64,000 nucleotides of DNA from Stenotrophomonas sp. UBA7346 (GCA_002471015.1 DKPB01000082.1:62001-126000); one strand, 5' to 3'. Positions 35,472 to 44,473 are shown, numbered from the stretch's first letter. The notes: generated from the sequence alone by a model not told the origin. Made by a program: numbers and translations.

Positions 35472-36362
35472 ATGAGCGCCGTGAAGACCAATGATCTGCA
35501 AGCCTTTCTGGTGGTGGCCCAGGAGCAGAGCTTCACCAAGGCCGCCGTTCGCCTTGGGGTAACGCCCTCTGCGCTGAGCCATTCGATGCGGTTGCTCGAA
35601 GAGCGCCTGGGCATTCGCCTGCTGGCCCGCACCACCCGCAACGTTTCTCCCACTGAGGCGGGCGAGCGCCTTATGCGCTCCATCGCACCGCACTTCGAGG
35701 CTATCGGTGCCAGCGTGGAAGCGCTGGGAGACCTGCGCGACCGGCCGGCGGGAACGCTGCGGATCTCCTGCACAGATGATTCGATGGAGACCATCATCCG
35801 GCCACGGCTTGCCGGGTTTCTGGCCGAGTACCCGGACATCACGCTTGAGTTCTACGTGGATTACGGCTTTACCAACGTAGTGGAACAGCGCTTCGACGCG
35901 GGCATCCGGCTCGGAGAAGCGCTGAGCAAGGACATGATCGCTGTCAGGGTCGGACCGGATTGGCGCCTGGTGGTGGTTGGATCTCCCTCCTACTTCCAGA
36001 AGCATCCCAAGCCCAGAAAGCCCGCCGACATCACCCGACACCGTTGCGTGCACATCCGCCATCGCCCAAATGGCGCCATTTATTCCTGGGAGTTCGAAGA
36101 GAAGGGCAAGGAATTCACCGTACGCGGCGATGGCCCGCTGGTCTTCAACAGCATGACGCACGTAATCAATGCCGCACTGGACGGAGTGGGCTTGGCCTAC
36201 GCCCCGGAACCGATGGTAGCCGAGCACATCGCGCAGGGCCGGTTGGTTGCTGTGCTGGACAAGTGGTGCGCCCCCTTCCCCGGCTACCATCTTTACTACC
36301 CTAACCGCCGGCAGCCCTCACCCGCATTTACCGCGCTGGTCGCTTGGTTGAAGCAGAATTAA
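35472..36362 (+). CDS. LysR-family transcriptional regulator
   Basis: A 296-residue LysR protein. The N-terminal helix-turn-helix (about 5-65) contains AFLVVAQEQSFTKAAVRLGVTPSALSHSM with LLARTTRNVSPTE after it. The effector domain (about 92-295) carries TLRISCTDDS and RFDAGIRLGEAL. It is divergent from the hydrolase operon with a 112-base shared promoter region (35360-35471), so it probably controls that operon and itself. The effector is unknown. It ends just before the IS1182-type element. Confidence 0.92.
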   Translation: MSAVKTNDLQAFLVVAQEQSFTKAAVRLGVTPSALSHSMRLLEERLGIRLLARTTRNVSPTEAGERLMRSIAPHFEAIGASVEALGDLRDRPAGTLRISCTDDSMETIIRPRLAGFLAEYPDITLEFYVDYGFTNVVEQRFDAGIRLGEALSKDMIAVRVGPDWRLVVVGSPSYFQKHPKPRKPADITRHRCVHIRHRPNGAIYSWEFEEKGKEFTVRGDGPLVFNSMTHVINAALDGVGLAYAPEPMVAEHIAQGRLVAVLDKWCAPFPGYHLYYPNRRQPSPAFTALVAWLKQN

Positions 36363-36487
36363 TGGAATCAGGACAGACGTACCAAAGATCACGGTCCTTT
36401 TCGAGGAAGCGGGTCAAGTCTTTGGCTAAGTGCCGCGCGGACAGCGCATTGCCCGCTGCAACAGCCGCCTCTCGCTGATGCAATGAC

Positions 36488-38093
36488 CGCTTCCGGCCGA
36501 GGCTGTGTGAAAACTCCCGCGTCGCTGGCAATATCTCAGCACCACTCGATTGGTGCCCGGCATGAAGCGATTCGTCGATAGCGTTGATCGGTCACAGGGG
36601 CTCTTGTTGCCAGATCGACTCGAAGACTACGTCCACGAAGACAATCCGGTGCGGGTGGTCGATGCGTTCGTTAATGCGCTCGACCTGAGTGCCCTGGGCT
36701 TCGCGGCCGTTGATCGTGCTGCTGGCGGCCGGCCCGCCTATCATCCGGCCGCGCTGCTCAAGATCTACATCTACGGCTATCTCAATCGCACCCAGTCCAG
36801 TCGGCGCCTGGAGCGCGAAGTGCAGCGCAACCTCGAACTGATCTGGTTGACCGGACGATTGGCGCCGGACTTCAAGACCATCGCTGATTTCCGCAAGGCC
36901 AACGGTGGCGCCATTGTGGCGGCGTGCAGCCGGTTCGTTGCGCTGTGCCGGCGGATGAAGGTGGTCGCGCATGCGGTGGTCGCGATCGACGGTAGCAAGC
37001 TCAAGGCGGTGAACAGCCGAGAGCGCAATTTCGCCGCTGGCAAGATCAGGGCTCGCCGCGAGCTGTTGGATGAGAGCGTGGCGCGCTATCTGGCCGAGCT
37101 GGATCGGGCTGACCGTGATCCAGCGCTGCTGCCAGAGGGACGTGTTCCCCATCTGAAGGAGAAGCTGGCCAAGGTACGTAGGCAGATGGAAGCGCTCGGC
37201 GCCATTGACCAGCAGCTCAAGGACACGCCTGACCACCAGATCTCGCTGACCGATCCTGATGCACGCTCGATGACCTCAAGCGGACGCGGAACTGGCACGG
37301 TGGGCTACAACCTCCAGCGGTCGATGCCGAGCATCATCTGATCGTCGCCCATGAGGTCACCAATGCCGGAAGCGACCGTACTCAGCTCTGTGCGATGGCA
37401 ACGAAGGCTAAGCACGCGCTCGGCGTCGAGCACATGACCGCCTTGGCCGATCGCGGCTACTTCAATGCACCGGAAATCCTTGCATGCGAGCTGGCCGGCA
37501 TCATTCCGTTGGTGCCCAAGCCGCTGACATCCAACAGCAAAGCCGAAGGCAGGTTCGACAAGCGGGACTTCATCTACGATCCGCAAGCCGATACCTACCA
37601 ATGTCCCGCGGGCGAAACCGCGACCCATCGCTTTACCGCGGAAGAGAATGGTCTGACGCTACACAAGTATTGGTCATCGGCCTGTCCTGCCTGCCCGATG
37701 CGAGCCAAGTGCACGACCGCCAGCTACCGACGCATCAGCCGATGGGAGCACGAGAATGTGCTCGAGACGATGCAGCTCCGGCTCAACGCCAGGCCACAAG
37801 TGGCCGTGATACGAAAGCAGACCGTCGAGCATGTGTTCGGCACTCTCAAGGCGTGGTTGGGCACCACGCCATTACTGACCAAAACGCTTCCCAAGGTCAG
37901 AGCAGAGATCAGCCTGGCGGTGCTGGCCTACAATATGAAGCACATGATCAAGATCGTCGGAATACCACGCATGATGCAGGCGATTGCCGCATAGAAATCT
38001 GGAAGCCTCGTCTTACTGTATAGGCCAGGTCCGGATGAGCTGCCGCCAGAAGTCACAGCCAAAAAGTTTTTACACGGCCTCGGCCAGAAGCGG
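36488..38093 (+). mobile_element. IS1182-type insertion sequence, degenerate
   Basis: Imperfect terminal inverted repeats bound the element: left 36488-36514 (CCGCTTCCGGCCGAGGCTGTG...) and right 38066-38093. In the reverse complement of the right end the same order appears (CGCTTCTGGCCGAGGCCGTG...), with only a few mismatches over 27 bases. The element is about 1.6 kb and contains one transposase gene broken by a frameshift. No clear target duplication was seen, consistent with an old insertion. Confidence 0.75.
36562..37994 (+). pseudogene. IS1182-family transposase, frameshifted
   Basis: The first frame (36562-37341) holds the N-terminal DUF772-like part: LLPDRLEDYVHEDNPVRVVDAFV and then YHPAALLKIYIYGYLNR. 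The DDE-fold start AIDGSKLKAVNS comes after these. The reading then breaks near 37315-37320 just after GTVGYNLQ, where the family continues with a TAVDAEHHLI-like segment, present one frame over. The remaining C-terminal half (DRGYF, CPACPMRAKCT and HVFGTLKAWLG) is intact to 37994. About four bases are missing. No functional transposase is expected unless ribosomes shift. Confidence 0.85.
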
Positions 38094-38098
38094 ACATG
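38083..38098 (-). repeat. GTCCGCTTCTGGCC intergenic motif
   Basis: The minus strand reads ATGTCCGCTTCTGGCC next to the right IS1182 end. The same string recurs on the minus strand at about 60981-60996, and as GTCCGCTTCTGGTC on the plus strand at 39673-39686. A variant, ACCGCTTCCGGCC, is at the left IS1182 end. It is a short dispersed intergenic motif; whether it is part of the element's end or a hot spot is unclear. Confidence 0.5.
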
Positions 38099-38160
38099 TT
38101 GCGATGTTGTGATCGGCACACGAACCCCGTCCACGCCGATTTTTCGCGACAGGAGGCGGA

Positions 38161-39084
38161 TCAGTGCCGTGGCTGTATGGCCGGTGCGTGCTGTGCCATC
38201 AGTTCCACGATCCAGTCGATGAACACGCGCAGCTTGGCGCTTACATGCCTGCTGGGCGGGAAGGCGACGTACATTGGCATGGGATCGAGCTGCCAGTCCT
38301 CAAACAGCGGTACCAACTCGCCGCGCGCCAGTGGTTGGCGTGCCATGTACTGCGGTAGCCACAGCACGCCAAGACCAGCGATGCCCGCTGCCAGATAAGC
38401 ATTGCCGTCATCGACCGACAGCACATGACGCCCCTGCACGAAAAGTTCCTCGTCGCCGCAGCGCAGCGGCGTTATCAGGGGGCGGCCGGTCCGCGAATTA
38501 CGGTAGCCGACGATACAGTGCCTCGCATCTTCCAGTGCCAGTGGATGCGTGGGCATCCCGGTGCGCGACAGATAGGCTGGCGCGGCGTAGACGCCCAACG
38601 GAAGGTCGGCGACGTGACGTGCGCGCAGAGATAGATTGGTGAGTTCACCACCTCGCACCACGCAGTCCACGTTCTCGTCGATCAGGTCCACCTTGCGATC
38701 ACTGGCGCCGAGATCGAGCTGGATGTCAGGATAGCGCGCATTAAAATCGGGCAGCGCGGGCACCAGCACCAGACTGGCCAACGGCGCGGGCACGTCTACG
38801 CGCAGCCTGCCACGTGGCGAAGTCGAAGCGGCCGACAGGCTGGTTTCGGCGTCGTCCAGATCGGCCAGCAAGCGCACGACGCGCTCGTAGTAGGCGGCAC
38901 CATCGGCGGTGACGTTGACTTTCCGGGTGGTGCGATGGAGCAGCTTCACCCGCAGATGCGTTTCCAGCTGCTGGATCTGCTGCGTGACGCGGGTCTTACT
39001 AGACTGCAGCGTCTCGGCGGCCTTGGTGAAGCTGCCGGTTTCCACCACGCGGGTGAAAGCCTGCATCGCATCGATACGGTTCAT
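38161..39084 (-). CDS. LysR-family transcriptional regulator
   Basis: A 307-residue LysR protein. The HTH (residues 1-60) has MQAFTRVVETGSFTKAAETLQSS, KTRVTQQIQQLE and LLHRTTRKVN. The effector domain begins with RLRVDVPAPLA near residue 93. This subgroup usually represses or activates a divergent oxidoreductase or efflux gene. Here a RidA-family gene lies 180 bases away in the opposite direction and is a plausible target. It is intact and next to the IS1182-type element. Confidence 0.92.
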   Translation of the reverse strand: MNRIDAMQAFTRVVETGSFTKAAETLQSSKTRVTQQIQQLETHLRVKLLHRTTRKVNVTADGAAYYERVVRLLADLDDAETSLSAASTSPRGRLRVDVPAPLASLVLVPALPDFNARYPDIQLDLGASDRKVDLIDENVDCVVRGGELTNLSLRARHVADLPLGVYAAPAYLSRTGMPTHPLALEDARHCIVGYRNSRTGRPLITPLRCGDEELFVQGRHVLSVDDGNAYLAAGIAGLGVLWLPQYMARQPLARGELVPLFEDWQLDPMPMYVAFPPSRHVSAKLRVFIDWIVELMAQHAPAIQPRH

Positions 39085-39263
39085 GTGGGCTCCAAGGATG
39101 GCCTGATTGTTTTGATTCTACAAACAATGTTACCGCTGCAGGTGCGTTTATCCCCGTACGATCGCTGCCTAGAGTGATCATCGTGTCCCCGGCCGCTGCA
39201 TCGCCAAGCTGCCTGCTGTCTTGCGCGGGACTGCATGAACCCACCCACGACAGGAGCATCCAC

Positions 39264-39656
39264 ATGCCCCCCCGCACCGCCATTTTCCCCGCCGATCGAC
39301 ATGACCTCTATGCCGCGCACGCCTATTCCGCCGCGATTCGCTCAGGGGACCTGCTGTTCGTATCCGGCCAGGTTGGCAGCCGCAGCGACGGCTCACCCGA
39401 ACCGGATTTCGAAGCGCAGGTCCGCCTGGCTTTCGACAACCTCAAGGCCACCCTTCAAGCCGGCGGGTGTGGGCTGGACGACATCATCGACTTGACGTCG
39501 TTCCATACCGATCCCGAGCATCAATTCGACACGATCATGAAGATCAAAAACGAAGTCTTCCCGACCGCCCCCTATCCGAACTGGACGGCAGTTGGCGTCA
39601 ACTGGCTCGCAGGATTCGATTTCGAGATCAAGGTGATCGCGCGTATTGCTGACTAA
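39264..39656 (+). CDS. RidA-family deaminase-like protein
   Basis: A 130-residue YjgF/YER057c/UK114 protein. LLFVSGQVGSRSDG, RLAFDNLKATLQAGG and the later VNWLAGFDFEIKVIARI cover the conserved trimer interface and ligand pocket. The canonical RidA arginine near the C-terminus (IEAVA-type strand) is replaced here by a KVIARI ending with Arg retained, so imine deaminase activity is possible. The start ATG 39264 has CAGGAG upstream. It is divergent from a LysR gene and ends 84 bases before the IS3-type element. Confidence 0.85.
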   Translation: MPPRTAIFPADRHDLYAAHAYSAAIRSGDLLFVSGQVGSRSDGSPEPDFEAQVRLAFDNLKATLQAGGCGLDDIIDLTSFHTDPEHQFDTIMKIKNEVFPTAPYPNWTAVGVNWLAGFDFEIKVIARIAD

Positions 39657-39740
39657 CCCGACGAGGGGGCAGGTCCGCTTCTGGTCGCATTGTCGCCTAC
39701 CCGGAAACTCTATTCAGGCATTCTTAGAGGTCTGGGAAAA

Positions 39741-40963
39741 TGTAATGACCCACTGAAAACCTGCTCAGGTGTTAGTTTTCCCAAAGGAGACACCTATGAG
39801 CGAAATGATGGAAGAAGAGATCAAGCGCTGGCCCGCCCGTCGCAAGTCGGCGCTGGCCCTTGAGATCATCCAAGGCAAGACGAAGGTAGCCGCTGCAAGG
39901 CGTCAGTTCGATCTGACCCCGGCCGAGATCGATAGCTGGGTTGAGGACACAAGCGCGGCATGGAGAACGCACTGAGAGCCAAGCCGGAGGATGTACCCGA
40001 GCAGTACGAGCGCCAGCTCAAGGACCTGCAGGAAGCCTGCGGCGAGGCAATGCTGGAGATCCGTGCGAGAAAAAGAGCTGGCCTCCCTGCTGGCAAAGGA
40101 CGAGAGCTGATGCTCTCGGTCCAGCAGGGCATGAAGGAAGAAGGTTTCGTGGTGCCGATTACCAAGCTGTGCCGCTGGTTTGAGGTGGCCCGTCGCACGA
40201 CGTACTACAAGCCCACCCTAGCGCCAGCGAAGGTCAAGCCCGAACTGACCACGCCGATCAGGGAAATGATCGAGGCAGAGCCTTCGTTTGGCTACCGCGC
40301 CGTGAGCGCGTTGCATGGCATGAGCAAGAACACGGTGCAGCGCATTTTCCAACTCAAGGGTTGGCAGGTTCGCAAGCGGGCCTTGGGCCAGCGTCCACGG
40401 ATCGAGGCCAAGGTATCCCGCGCCGAACCTCCGGATCAGCGCTGGGCAACAGACCTGTGCCGTGTATGGGGCGGCAAGGATGATGGGCTCAGCTTGGCAC
40501 TGCTGATCGATTGCCTTACCCAGCAATTGCTGGGCTGGCACCTGTCACGGACTAGCAAGGCCAGTACGGCTTCGGCGCCGCCCTGGAGCAGCCGCTGATC
40601 ACGCGCTACGGCACACTGGTGCGAGTGCCGGTGCCCTTCCTGCTTCGCTCGGACAATGGTCTGGTCTTCACCACTGGCGACTACTCCCAATTGGTGCGTA
40701 GCTACGGCTTGAAGCAGGAGTTCATCACCCCGCACTGCCGACAGCAGAACGGGATGGTGGGACGCGTAATCCGAACACTGAAAGAGCAGTGTGTACACAG
40801 GCATCGCTTCGAGAGCCAATCACATGCCTTGCGGATGATCGGTGATTGGATCGCCGTCTATAACCAGCAGCGTCAAAATCAGGCGCCGAAGATGATGACC
40901 CAGTCGCGGCCTATGCCGTTACATTAACCACTTGACCTGAGCAGAAAGCGGATGGTCATTACA
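39741..40963 (+). mobile_element. IS3-family insertion sequence, degenerate
   Basis: Terminal inverted repeats begin TGTAATGACC at 39741 and end GGTCATTACA at 40963. Both continue to a shared CTGCTCAGGT about 20 bases inside. The element is 1223 bp with orfA/orfB arrangement. No target duplication is evident. On its right side it interrupts a gene for a third HGSG-EFWE small protein, which ends abruptly at 40964. Confidence 0.85.
39796..40927 (+). pseudogene. IS3-family orfA/orfB transposase with several lesions
   Basis: OrfA (KRWPARRKSALALEII, FDLTPAEIDSWVED) loses frame near 39950 just after VED and resumes as MENALRAKPEDV at 39960. An A-run near 40070 puts orfA and orfB in one frame (LMLSVQQGMKEEGFVV). 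OrfB then breaks again near 40575 after LLGWHLSRTSKASTAS and resumes at 40619. The catalytic residues are Asp in WATDLC, Asp in LRSDNG, and Gly where Glu is required (QNGMVGRVIRTLKE; the family has MVERVIR). At least three lesions make this copy immobile. Confidence 0.85.
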
Positions 40964-41050
40964 GGATTTCTTACCGCTACCGTGGGCTTTGTACGCGACG
41001 CGCAATTGCACCCATTCTTCGTTCGTCAAATACGGAACGCTATAGCCCAT
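40964..41050 (-). pseudogene. 5' fragment of a third HGSG-EFWE small protein gene
   Basis: Reading from ATG 41050 with GGAGGACCA upstream gives 29 codons: a YLTNEEW segment, then AYKAHGSG, aligning position by position with the products at 17875 (YLSDDE...AYQLHGSG) and 5827. The frame reaches the IS3 right end at 40963 exactly before EFWE would occur. The remainder beyond the element (39740 downward) reads FSQTSKNA then stop, which is either a decayed tail or unrelated sequence. The gene is therefore disrupted. Confidence 0.7.
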
Positions 41051-41309
41051 TGGTCCTCCGCTCAGACGCATCCATGTCTATGACTCATAGCCTCAGCGAT
41101 GTCGCTGAATCGTCGATTTTCAGCACGCTATACTAAAAAGTACAGTCTTCCATTTTACTACTGTGGCAACGCGGTATTAGCATTAGTTCACTACGAACAT
41201 GTCCGCGCTCGCGGCCAACTACGTCCAAGATATGAGAGATGAGCGGCGAAGCAATCACTGCATCGATGCAACGGAGGACCAATACCGCCTTGGTGGCGAT
41301 CCAACGGGG
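41051..41309. other. AT-richer intergenic region
   Basis: About 260 bases between the truncated small gene and the MarR gene. It must contain the promoter of the truncated gene near 41051-41160 (AT-rich, with CTATACTAAAAAGTAC around 41130). A short plus-strand frame from 41199 overlaps the MarR gene and is not credible. Confidence 0.4.
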
Positions 41310-41783
41310 CTAGTGAGTACTTTTCTTTCGGACGGGCGTGATTCGCTCCAGTATTGCGACGGCTGCCACAAGTGTCCGACGCTCTTCAGCGGACGTATGC
41401 TTACACAAAGCTTGTGCAATCAGCTCCCCGCGTCGTCGGCGATCCTCGCCTAGTGCGTCTCTGCCTTTAAGAGTCAGCACGATAAGCTGGCTGCGCCCAT
41501 CCTGCGGGTTCCCGCTTTTTTCGATCAGTCGTTCTCTTTCAAGCTGCCCAATGACCAAGCGCATGCTCTGATGTTTGACATTACGTAATGCAGCCAGCTG
41601 CGCAGTACTCATCGCGCCGTGACGATCTAGGACTGCGAGGGTTTCAGATTGCGCTGTCGTCGGCGTGTCGGAATCGAGACGAACTGCACGCACAAAATTG
41701 CTTATTGTTGATCGCAAACGCTCGGCCAACTCAGTGAGTTCGACGGCTGTTGCCTTATTAGTACTGCGTCTCGAGACACTCAC
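41310..41783 (-). CDS. MarR-family transcriptional regulator
   Basis: A 157-residue winged-helix regulator. QSETLAVLDRHGAMSTAQLAALRNVKHQSMRLVIGQLERERLIEK-type order is clear in short motifs: MSTAQLA, KHQSMRLV, and the wing with QDGRSQLIVLT. It is the second gene of a unit with the SnoaL-like gene, 12 bases downstream of it. A perfect inverted repeat in front of that gene (42242-42260) is its probable operator, giving autoregulation. The ligand is unknown. Composition is slightly less GC-rich than the flanking chromosome. Confidence 0.9.
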   Translation of the reverse strand: MSVSRRSTNKATAVELTELAERLRSTISNFVRAVRLDSDTPTTAQSETLAVLDRHGAMSTAQLAALRNVKHQSMRLVIGQLERERLIEKSGNPQDGRSQLIVLTLKGRDALGEDRRRRGELIAQALCKHTSAEERRTLVAAVAILERITPVRKKSTH

Positions 41784-41795
41784 CGCACTATTCCT

Positions 41796-42206
41796 TCAAA
41801 TTTTCAAGGCAGACAAAACGCTCGCCAATGTATTGATTCCCCAATGCTCGATGTACTTCCCGTCGCTTATACGCACGATATCGATGACATCAATTGCAAC
41901 GGGCTTCCCGGTAGCGGCAATACCAAGAAAGGTTCCCGTGTGAACTCCACTGATCGTCTTTCTAGTCGTGACTTTTTCGCCTTCAGCGATCTGATCGTGA
42001 ATAGTGACGGTCAATCGATCAAGTGCCGGACGAAGAATATTGTTGAAGGTGTTCCACATGCTCTCCGGTCCGTTCGGGGTACCAGGAGTTGCACTGTGAT
42101 TGACGAAGTTCTCTGCCGTCAGTGTCTTGAACACTGCCCAATCTCCGCGCTCGATCACTTCGGCGTTGAAACGCCGCACTATCGTCTTGTTGTCTTCTGG
42201 TGCCAT
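41796..42206 (-). CDS. SnoaL-like (NTF2 fold) protein
   Basis: A 136-residue protein of the polyketide-cyclase-like NTF2 superfamily: an N-terminal helix (NKTIVRRFNAEVIERGD), FVNHSATPG with the conserved NH pair, later TRKTISGVHTGTFLGI, and the terminal EHWGINTL strand. These enzymes or binding proteins act on small hydrophobic ligands; the substrate is unknown. The start at 42206 has GGACAGCC upstream. It precedes the MarR gene by 12 bases in the same unit. Confidence 0.85.
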   Translation of the reverse strand: MAPEDNKTIVRRFNAEVIERGDWAVFKTLTAENFVNHSATPGTPNGPESMWNTFNNILRPALDRLTVTIHDQIAEGEKVTTRKTISGVHTGTFLGIAATGKPVAIDVIDIVRISDGKYIEHWGINTLASVLSALKI

Positions 42207-42241
42207 AAGGCTGTCCGTGAAAGGGTTTGATGGGTGCTTAA

Positions 42242-42260
42242 TATACAGTGTAACTGTATA
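42242..42260. promoter_or_regulatory. candidate MarR operator
   Basis: TATACAGT (42242-42249) and ACTGTATA (42253-42260) form a perfect 8+8 inverted repeat with a three-base spacer, 36 bases upstream of the SnoaL start codon. Length and symmetry match a MarR dimer site, and the regulator gene is the second gene of this transcript. Confidence 0.7.
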
Positions 42261-42429
42261 AGCAAGCCACACCGCAACTCGCTTTCCAATAGGCAGTCCC
42301 GCCAGCTGCAGAGCAGGCCAGAAAGCGACTTCGTAGCACCGGCGCTGCGGCGAACAAGAATTCAGGAAGTCTCGTTGACCAAGAAGTAATGACTGCGCTC
42401 TGAGCAGGTAGCGCTGGGAACGACAGTCA

Positions 42430-42850
42430 AAGAGATCTGCGGAAAGATGCAGATGCTGCGGTCAACTTCCACAGGTAGCGGATGAGGCGTTGCAGGCCTA
42501 GTGTCGAGTTGTAACGGTTGAGGCTACGGGAAGGGCAAACGGTACGCAGCCCGACGCCTAACAGGTTCTGGTGCCTCCTCGAATGAGAGCAGCAATCGAG
42601 GCCCGCTGCACGCGCTTTGTATAGGGCGCGATAACGTTCCGAGCTGCCCCACGATCTGCTGGGGCCGATAACTACGCTCCACCCGGAGCCGGTCTCCACC
42701 CGCGCTTCCTGCATGATCGGCACCGCAGGGGACAGGCATTGCCGGACAGCTACTAAGCCCACCGCAGCTATCAGCTACCACTGCTCTCGCCTTGCCCACC
42801 GGTCCCGACCGGCGGAGGTCTCCGCCTCCATCAAGCAACAGGTACACCGG
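42430..42850 (-). pseudogene. decayed transposase remnant, IS30-like
   Basis: Within the 795-base gap between the SnoaL and aldehyde dehydrogenase genes, minus-strand frames show scattered matches to an IS30-type transposase. One frame has RPQQIVGQLGTL, like the SPEQIVGRL region. Another has ERYRALYKARAAGLD and SRRHQN, like the TIYRALY...LRRRHQ region that follows in such proteins. The pieces are in different frames and no intact DDE core remains, so this is a remnant. The family call is tentative. Confidence 0.4.
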
Positions 42851-43000
42851 CGAAAAAGTTATTGCATTTATATGAGCGATCGTTCACTCTTATATCAGGC
42901 CGGCACAGACTGACGATGCGGGTCGGCGCCATACGACCGGACCACGACTCACCCACCGTCTGGATCGGCTTCTTCGCTAGTTGCCCTCAAGGAAATCATC

Positions 43001-44473
43001 ATGGAACACCCAACATCGCCGGACGCTGCACGGAACTGGATCAACGGTCGCTGGAACAACGGCGGCACCATCAGGCAGGCGGTCAGCCCTTCGACCGGAC
43101 AGCTGCTTGGCAACTATCGGGACATCGGCGCCGACGAGGCCCGCTTAGCGATCATGACCGCGCGCGAGGCCTTCGACACGACCAGTTGGACTGCGGATCG
43201 ACCGCTACGCTCCCGTGCCTTGTTCGAGCTGGCCGATGAGGTCGCCAAGCGGGCCGAGGAGATGGCAAGCATGCTTTCGCGGGAAGGCGGCAAGCTGCTG
43301 GCGCAGACACGATGGGAGCTGTCCCTGGCAGTGGATTGGCTACGTCATGGCGCCGCCACCGCCTTGCTGCAGACGGCAGGGCGCGCCCTTGAAACAGCGC
43401 CCGGTACACATTTTGTCTCCGATCCGGAACCGCTCGGCGTTGTTGGAGTGATCTCGCCGTGGAACTCGCCGATCATCCTGTCAGTGCGCGCCATCGCGCC
43501 AGCACTTGCTGCCGGATGCACAGTGGTACTGAAACTGCCGCACCAGACAGCGCTCACCAATGCAGTATTCGCCGACGCCATTGCCGCGGTCGCATCGCTG
43601 CCCGCGGGCGTGCTCAATGTGTTCACCGAGACCGGCAGTACCGGCGCCTCGCTGCTGGTTGATTCACCGCAGGTGAACATGATCAGTTACACAGGCAGCA
43701 CGAAGGTCGGGCGTGTGATCGCCGCCAATGGCGCCAGAACGCTCAAACGCCTGAACCTGGAACTGGGCGGCAAAGCGCCGCTGGTCGTGTTTGACGATGC
43801 CGACCTGGAGACCGTGGTGCCGCAGATTGTCATGGCGCTTGTCGCCATGAACGGTCAATTCTGCTGTACAGGTTCGCGCGTGCTGGTGCAGCGTCGCATT
43901 GCCGACAAGTTGCGCGCTGCCCTGATCGAGGCCTACAGGAACGTTCGTCTTGGTGAAAGCGAGGATCCGCAGGCACAGCTTGGTCCATTGATCGACAAGG
44001 CCAGTGTACAGCGCGTCGATGCTGTGGTCGCCGAAGCAGCGTCCTATGCGCAGATACTGGTCCGCGGTGGACCCTTCGACGAAGGCCCACTTTCCGCAGG
44101 CGCGTTCTACCGCCCCAGTCTGATCGAAGTGCAGGACCTCAACGCCTATGTCGTCCAGAACGAGGTGTTCGGTCCCGTCCAGACCTTCGAGATTTTTGAA
44201 GACGAAGCGGACGCGGTCATGCGCGCTAACGCTACCGAGTTTGGTCTAGCCGCCTCGGTGTTCTCAGGCGACATGGCGCGCTGCCGGCGAGTTGGAAAGG
44301 CTATCCACGCCGGGCATATCTGGATGAACTGCTGGGGAGTCATGTCCGAGCACTTTGAACAGAGCGGCTTCAAGCAAAGTGGTATCGGGGTACTCTGCGG
44401 ACCGCGTGCGATCGAGCAATTTCAGGAAATCAAGGTGTACGCCACTGTCGAGGCAGCTTCGACATCCTCCTGA
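43001..44473 (+). CDS. NAD(P)-dependent aldehyde dehydrogenase
   Basis: A 490-residue ALDH. Signature elements are PWNSPI for the nucleotide-binding start, ISYTGSTKVG (Rossmann), LELGGKAPLVV with the general-base glutamate, and the catalytic cysteine in NGQFCCTGSRV. The C-terminal EVFGPVQTFEIF closes the substrate pocket. The substrate is unknown; the subgroup includes vanillin- and salicylaldehyde-type dehydrogenases. An ATG at 43001 follows AAGGAAATCATC. The TetR gene 98 bases downstream is co-directional and likely its regulator. Confidence 0.93.
   Translation: MEHPTSPDAARNWINGRWNNGGTIRQAVSPSTGQLLGNYRDIGADEARLAIMTAREAFDTTSWTADRPLRSRALFELADEVAKRAEEMASMLSREGGKLLAQTRWELSLAVDWLRHGAATALLQTAGRALETAPGTHFVSDPEPLGVVGVISPWNSPIILSVRAIAPALAAGCTVVLKLPHQTALTNAVFADAIAAVASLPAGVLNVFTETGSTGASLLVDSPQVNMISYTGSTKVGRVIAANGARTLKRLNLELGGKAPLVVFDDADLETVVPQIVMALVAMNGQFCCTGSRVLVQRRIADKLRAALIEAYRNVRLGESEDPQAQLGPLIDKASVQRVDAVVAEAASYAQILVRGGPFDEGPLSAGAFYRPSLIEVQDLNAYVVQNEVFGPVQTFEIFEDEADAVMRANATEFGLAASVFSGDMARCRRVGKAIHAGHIWMNCWGVMSEHFEQSGFKQSGIGVLCGPRAIEQFQEIKVYATVEAASTSS

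Noticed and set aside
39666..39740. Downstream half of the third HGSG gene beyond the IS3 element
   Set aside because: The frame reads FSQTSKNA then stop, only loosely like FWETYQTL, and resembles equally an IS3 OrfB terminus; the match is too weak to call.
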